Part shown: positions 61,377 to 64,000 of the stretch, one piece after another | Layout of the letters: every line of letters begins with the position of its first letter | How positions within the stretch are numbered: position 1 is the first letter of the stretch | Assembly (NCBI RefSeq): GCF_017589465.1 | Contig: NZ_JAELYA010000002.1 | Span: 558,001-622,000 of the forward strand | From: Pseudomonas schmalbachii | Lineage (GTDB): Bacteria; Pseudomonadota; Gammaproteobacteria; Pseudomonadales; Pseudomonadaceae | Length of the DNA: 64,000 nucleotides | Direction of reading: 5' to 3' | The notes under the pieces: model-generated | Seen by the model: only the letters and a program-made list of their open reading frames with translations | Databases searched by the model: none | Told to the model about the DNA's origin: nothing | Made by a program: the position numbers and the translations under genes

Positions 61377-61919
61377 ATGTTCCGCTCCGGTCGCACCCTG
61401 ATCCTGGGTTGCCTGATGCTGGTTCCCCTGCTTGCGCAGGCAGGAGGCAACACGCTGCTGATTCCGGCGACCGGCCGCTGCACGCTGAATACCGTTCCCG
61501 AGCAGCTGCAGCAGGCGCTGGCGACCTGCCAGCAGATCGCCAACGGCGGCGATGCGCAGGCGCAGTACGAGCTGGGTGAATTCTTCTACAGCGGCGAACG
61601 CGCCCCTCGCGACTTCAAGGCGGCGGTGCACTGGTTCGAGAAAGCCTCATTGCAAGGCCACGCCAATGCGCAGTTGCGCCTGGGCACCATGTTCTTCCGC
61701 GGTGAAGGGGTGAAGGCCAGCAATGTGCAGGCCTACATCGTGCTGAAGATGGCAGCGGTGAACGGCGCCGAAGACGCCATGGACAGCGCCGACCTGGTCG
61801 CCGAGCAGATGAACAAGGACGAACTGGACATCGCTACCCGCGTGCTCGGGCAGATCTTCCGCAACTACCTGATCGAACTGCAGACCGCCGGCAACACGCC
61901 GTTCGCGCCGCTGCCGTGA
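61377..61919 (+). CDS. Sel1-like repeat protein, secreted
   Basis: 180 residues from ATG 61377 (GGAGG upstream). A signal peptide (LILGCLMLVPLLAQA) is followed by two Sel1-type TPR repeats, GDAQAQYELGEFFYSGERAP and AVHWFEKASLQGHANAQLRL continuing GTMFFRGEGVKASNVQAYIV, then a helical tail. Such repeats mediate protein contacts in the periplasm. The longer frame from 61179 is not used because it would translate repeat DNA. Partner unknown. Confidence 0.8.
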   Translation: MFRSGRTLILGCLMLVPLLAQAGGNTLLIPATGRCTLNTVPEQLQQALATCQQIANGGDAQAQYELGEFFYSGERAPRDFKAAVHWFEKASLQGHANAQLRLGTMFFRGEGVKASNVQAYIVLKMAAVNGAEDAMDSADLVAEQMNKDELDIATRVLGQIFRNYLIELQTAGNTPFAPLP

Positions 61920-61945
61920 TTCCCGAACCCACGGGTATCGCTGCC

Positions 61946-62045
61946 GCAGGTTGGCGCTGAGCGCAGTGAAGCCCAACAATTGCCGACAGCCACGTCCGTT
62001 GGGCTTCGTACCTCAGCCCAACCTACAACTCTCAGCCCAACCTAC
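61946..62045. repeat. Extragenic palindrome, family B, expanded right arm
   Basis: GCAGGTTGGCGCTGAGCGCA ... GTTGGGCTTC ... then two tandem CTCAGCCCAACCTAC units. The last unit ends two bases before the DUF1820 stop. Confidence 0.7.
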
Positions 62046-62046
62046 C

Positions 62047-62376
62047 TCAGTTCTTGTCCGGCATCGGCACCGGGAACGGCATGACGTTGCTGCCAGCCTT
62101 GGCTTCGCTGATCTTCGCCGTACCGAGGCGTTCGACCTCGTCGATGCGGATGATCGCGTGCATCGGCACGAAGCTGCGGATCACCCCTTCGAACTGGGCC
62201 TTGAGCTTCTCCTCGCTGGGATCGACCACGACCTGGGTGCGCTCGCCGAAGACGAATTCCTCGATTTCCAGGAAGCCCCACAGATCGCTCTGGTAGATCT
62301 GCTTGGCGTACATCTCGTACACCTGGCCCTGGTTCAGGAAGACAACCTTGTAGATCGGGTTCTCGCGCTTGTTCAT
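62047..62376 (-). CDS. DUF1820 family protein
   Basis: 109 residues from ATG 62376, beginning MNKRENPIYKVVFLNQGQVY. The pattern YEMYAKQIYQSDLWGFLEIE, FGERTQVVVDPSEEKLKAQF and FVPMHAIIRIDEVERLGTAK fits DUF1820, a conserved proteobacterial family of unknown function. It is divergent from miaB, as in other pseudomonads. Confidence 0.82.
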   Translation of the reverse strand: MNKRENPIYKVVFLNQGQVYEMYAKQIYQSDLWGFLEIEEFVFGERTQVVVDPSEEKLKAQFEGVIRSFVPMHAIIRIDEVERLGTAKISEAKAGSNVMPFPVPMPDKN

Positions 62377-62466
62377 GTGCGAAAGATGACAGCCATGCAA
62401 AAATAGGGCGCGAATCATAGCACAGCCATCCGGCATGCAACCCTAGGAAGGACCACGCCACGCCCC

Positions 62467-62472
62467 TATAAT
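62467..62472 (+). promoter_or_regulatory. -10 element of miaB
   Basis: TATAAT at 62467-62472, 34 bases before the miaB start. The -35 region is weak (TAGGAA at 17-base spacing). Confidence 0.5.
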
Positions 62473-62505
62473 ACGCGGTCCTTTTTCAATTCTTCGACGA
62501 AATCC

Positions 62506-63843
62506 ATGGCCAAGAAGCTTTTCATCCAGACTCACGGTTGCCAGATGAACGAGTACGACAGCTCGCGCATGGCCGATCTGCTGGGAGAGCAACAGGCGCT
62601 TGAGCTCACGGAGAAGCCCGAAGAAGCCGACGTGATTCTCCTCAATACCTGCTCGATCCGCGAAAAAGCCCAGGAGAAGGTCTTCTCCGAACTGGGCGCC
62701 TGGCGCTCCCTGAAGCAGCGGAATCCGCAACTGGTGATCGGCGTAGGCGGCTGCGTGGCCAGCCAGGAGGGCGCCGCCATCCGCGAGCGCGCGCCGTTCG
62801 TCGACGTGGTGTTCGGCCCGCAGACCCTGCACCGCCTGCCGGAGATGATCGACGCCGCGCGCGCCACCCGCAAACCGCAGGTGGACGTGTCCTTCCCGGA
62901 AATCGAGAAGTTCGACCGCCTGCCCGAACCGCGCGTCGACGGCCCCACCGCGTTCGTCTCGGTGATGGAAGGCTGCAGCAAGTACTGCACCTTCTGCGTG
63001 GTGCCCTACACCCGTGGCGAGGAAGTCAGCCGGCCGTTCGACGACGTGCTCGCCGAGGTCATCCACCTGGCGGAGAACGGCGTCAAGGAAGTCACCCTGC
63101 TCGGCCAGAACGTCAACGGCTATCGCGGCGCCACCCACGACGGCCGCATCGCCGATTTCGCCGAACTGATCCGCGTGGTCGCCGAGGTCGATGGCATCGA
63201 GCGCATCCGCTACACCACCTCGCACCCGCTGGAATTCTCCGACGCACTGATCGCCGCGCACGCCGAGGTGCCGGAACTGGTCAAGTTCGTCCACCTGCCG
63301 GTGCAGGCGGGCTCCGACCGCATCCTCGCGGCGATGAAGCGCAACCACACCGCGCTGGAGTACAAGTCGCGCATCCGCAAGCTGAAGGCGGCGGTGCCGG
63401 ACATCTGCATCAGTTCGGACTTCATCGTCGGTTTCCCCGGCGAGACCGACAAGGACTTCGAACAGACCATGAAGCTGGTGGAAGAAGTCGGCTTCGACTA
63501 CTCCTTCTCCTTCATCTACAGCTCGCGCCCGGGCACGCCGGCCGCCGACCTGGTCGACGACACCCCGGAAGAGGCGAAGAAGCAACGCCTGCTGATCCTC
63601 AACAGCCGCCTGCAGCAGCAGGGCTTCGAGATCAGCCGGCGGATGGTCGGCAGCATCCAGCGCATCCTCGTCACCGACTACTCCAAGCGCGACCCGGGCA
63701 AACTGCAGGGCCGCACCGGCAACAACCGAGTGGTCAACTTCGCCAGCGACAACCCGCGCCTGATCGGCCAGTTCGTCGACGTGGAAATCTACGAGGCGCT
63801 GCCCAACTCCCTGCGCGGCCGCCTGGTCGAAACCCGCCACTGA
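62506..63843 (+). CDS. miaB: tRNA-2-methylthio-N6-dimethylallyladenosine synthase MiaB
   Basis: 445 residues. MiaB is a radical SAM methylthiotransferase that acts on i6A37 of tRNAs. Three N-terminal cysteines of the auxiliary cluster are in [24 protein letters not shown] and [10 protein letters not shown]; the radical SAM site is [19 protein letters not shown] (CxxxCxxC); the C-terminal TRAM domain runs from about 375. Start ATG 62506 follows a TATAAT box. Confidence 0.95.
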   Translation: MAKKLFIQTHGCQMNEYDSSRMADLLGEQQALELTEKPEEADVILLNTCSIREKAQEKVFSELGAWRSLKQRNPQLVIGVGGCVASQEGAAIRERAPFVDVVFGPQTLHRLPEMIDAARATRKPQVDVSFPEIEKFDRLPEPRVDGPTAFVSVMEGCSKYCTFCVVPYTRGEEVSRPFDDVLAEVIHLAENGVKEVTLLGQNVNGYRGATHDGRIADFAELIRVVAEVDGIERIRYTTSHPLEFSDALIAAHAEVPELVKFVHLPVQAGSDRILAAMKRNHTALEYKSRIRKLKAAVPDICISSDFIVGFPGETDKDFEQTMKLVEEVGFDYSFSFIYSSRPGTPAADLVDDTPEEAKKQRLLILNSRLQQQGFEISRRMVGSIQRILVTDYSKRDPGKLQGRTGNNRVVNFASDNPRLIGQFVDVEIYEALPNSLRGRLVETRH

Positions 63844-63932
63844 TCCCATACCGGCGCCCGACCTTTCGCAGTCGGGCCGCTGGGTTTATTCTTCGGACAT
63901 CCTTCACTGCAAAACGGCAACTAAACAACACC

Positions 63933-64000
63933 TTGAACGCCCCCCTGGAATTTCACCGCTTCACCCTGGACCCCTTCGACGCCCGCAGTTTCGCCAACCT
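63933..64000 (+). CDS. PhoH-like ATPase (YbeZ type), N-terminus only
   Basis: From TTG 63933 the frame reads NAPLEFHRFTLDPFDARSFA and runs off the window. This start and the position just after miaB match the PhoH-family (YbeZ) gene that follows miaB in many gammaproteobacteria. Only about 22 codons are visible, so the call rests on context and the FTLDPFDARSFANL start. Confidence 0.65.
   Translation, partial: MNAPLEFHRFTLDPFDARSFAN

Noticed and set aside
1-64000. CRISPR array
   Set aside because: No regularly spaced direct repeats with unique spacers were seen; the repeats present are dispersed palindromes. No cas-like gene is present.

Overview
The window reads as chromosomal DNA from a high-GC gammaproteobacterium of the genus Pseudomonas, close to the P. 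aeruginosa / P. citronellolis / P. nitroreducens side of the genus. This rests on recognisable Pseudomonas genes (ladS, aguA-aguB, rhlE, hrpB, amn, the selenium-dependent formate dehydrogenase locus), codon choice strongly biased to G or C at third positions, and several families of short extragenic palindromes typical of these genomes. No database search was possible; names come from motifs, length and gene order.

Layout. 0-6.3 kb: a MEMO-family gene cut by the left edge, a lone AraC-type DNA-binding protein, a MazG-like pyrophosphohydrolase coupled to the tRNA methyltransferase cmoM, two DUF4136 lipoproteins, and a tight GNAT / DsrE-like / GcvH-like / VanX-like set. 6.4-17.8 kb: the selenocysteine module on the minus strand, in transcription order fdnG (in-frame UGA), fdnH, fdnI, fdhE, selA, selB, an NTF2-like gene and, beyond a small variable patch, tRNA-Sec. 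Together they make and mature the membrane formate dehydrogenase and decode its UGA; only selD is missing. 18-23.8 kb: ordinary chromosome (VOC protein, rhlE, NYN protein, YciC-like membrane protein, SDR, CDGSH protein, EEP phosphohydrolase).

23.9-44.4 kb is the accessory region, built around the helicase gene hrpB. A decayed copy of the hrpB 3' end lies at 23.95 kb. Then come a polyamine-binding protein, aguB, aguA and a divergent LysR regulator (agmatine use), then a full-length hrpB. The first 127 codons of that hrpB are of foreign type. The native 5' end lies stranded 13.6 kb away at 43975-44355. Between the two 5' copies is an anti-phage island: a Vsr mismatch endonuclease divergent from a four-gene operon whose order, sizes and motifs match type II Druantia (druM cytosine-5 methyltransferase, druF, druG coiled-coil protein, druE giant helicase). 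It ends in a strong terminator and decayed scraps (IS66-like, AbiEi/DUF6088-like). The island is bracketed by a 53-bp perfect direct repeat of hrpB coding sequence (30396-30448 and 44000-44052) and encodes no visible recombinase.

44.5-64 kb returns to ordinary chromosome: a lipoprotein, DinB-like protein, CDF cation exporter, a surface/periplasmic repeat protein, a probable structured RNA, an Lrp/AsnC regulator, DUF2788, rluE, an MBL-fold protein, deoC, amn, an AidB-like acyl-CoA dehydrogenase coupled to its TetR regulator, the hybrid sensor ladS, thiD, thiE, hemL, a Sel1-repeat protein, DUF1820, miaB, and the start of a phoH-like gene at the right edge. The main result of the hunt is the mosaic hrpB locus: it appears to have been used as an insertion site at both ends, and the 5' insertion carries the Druantia/Vsr island while regenerating an intact hrpB.
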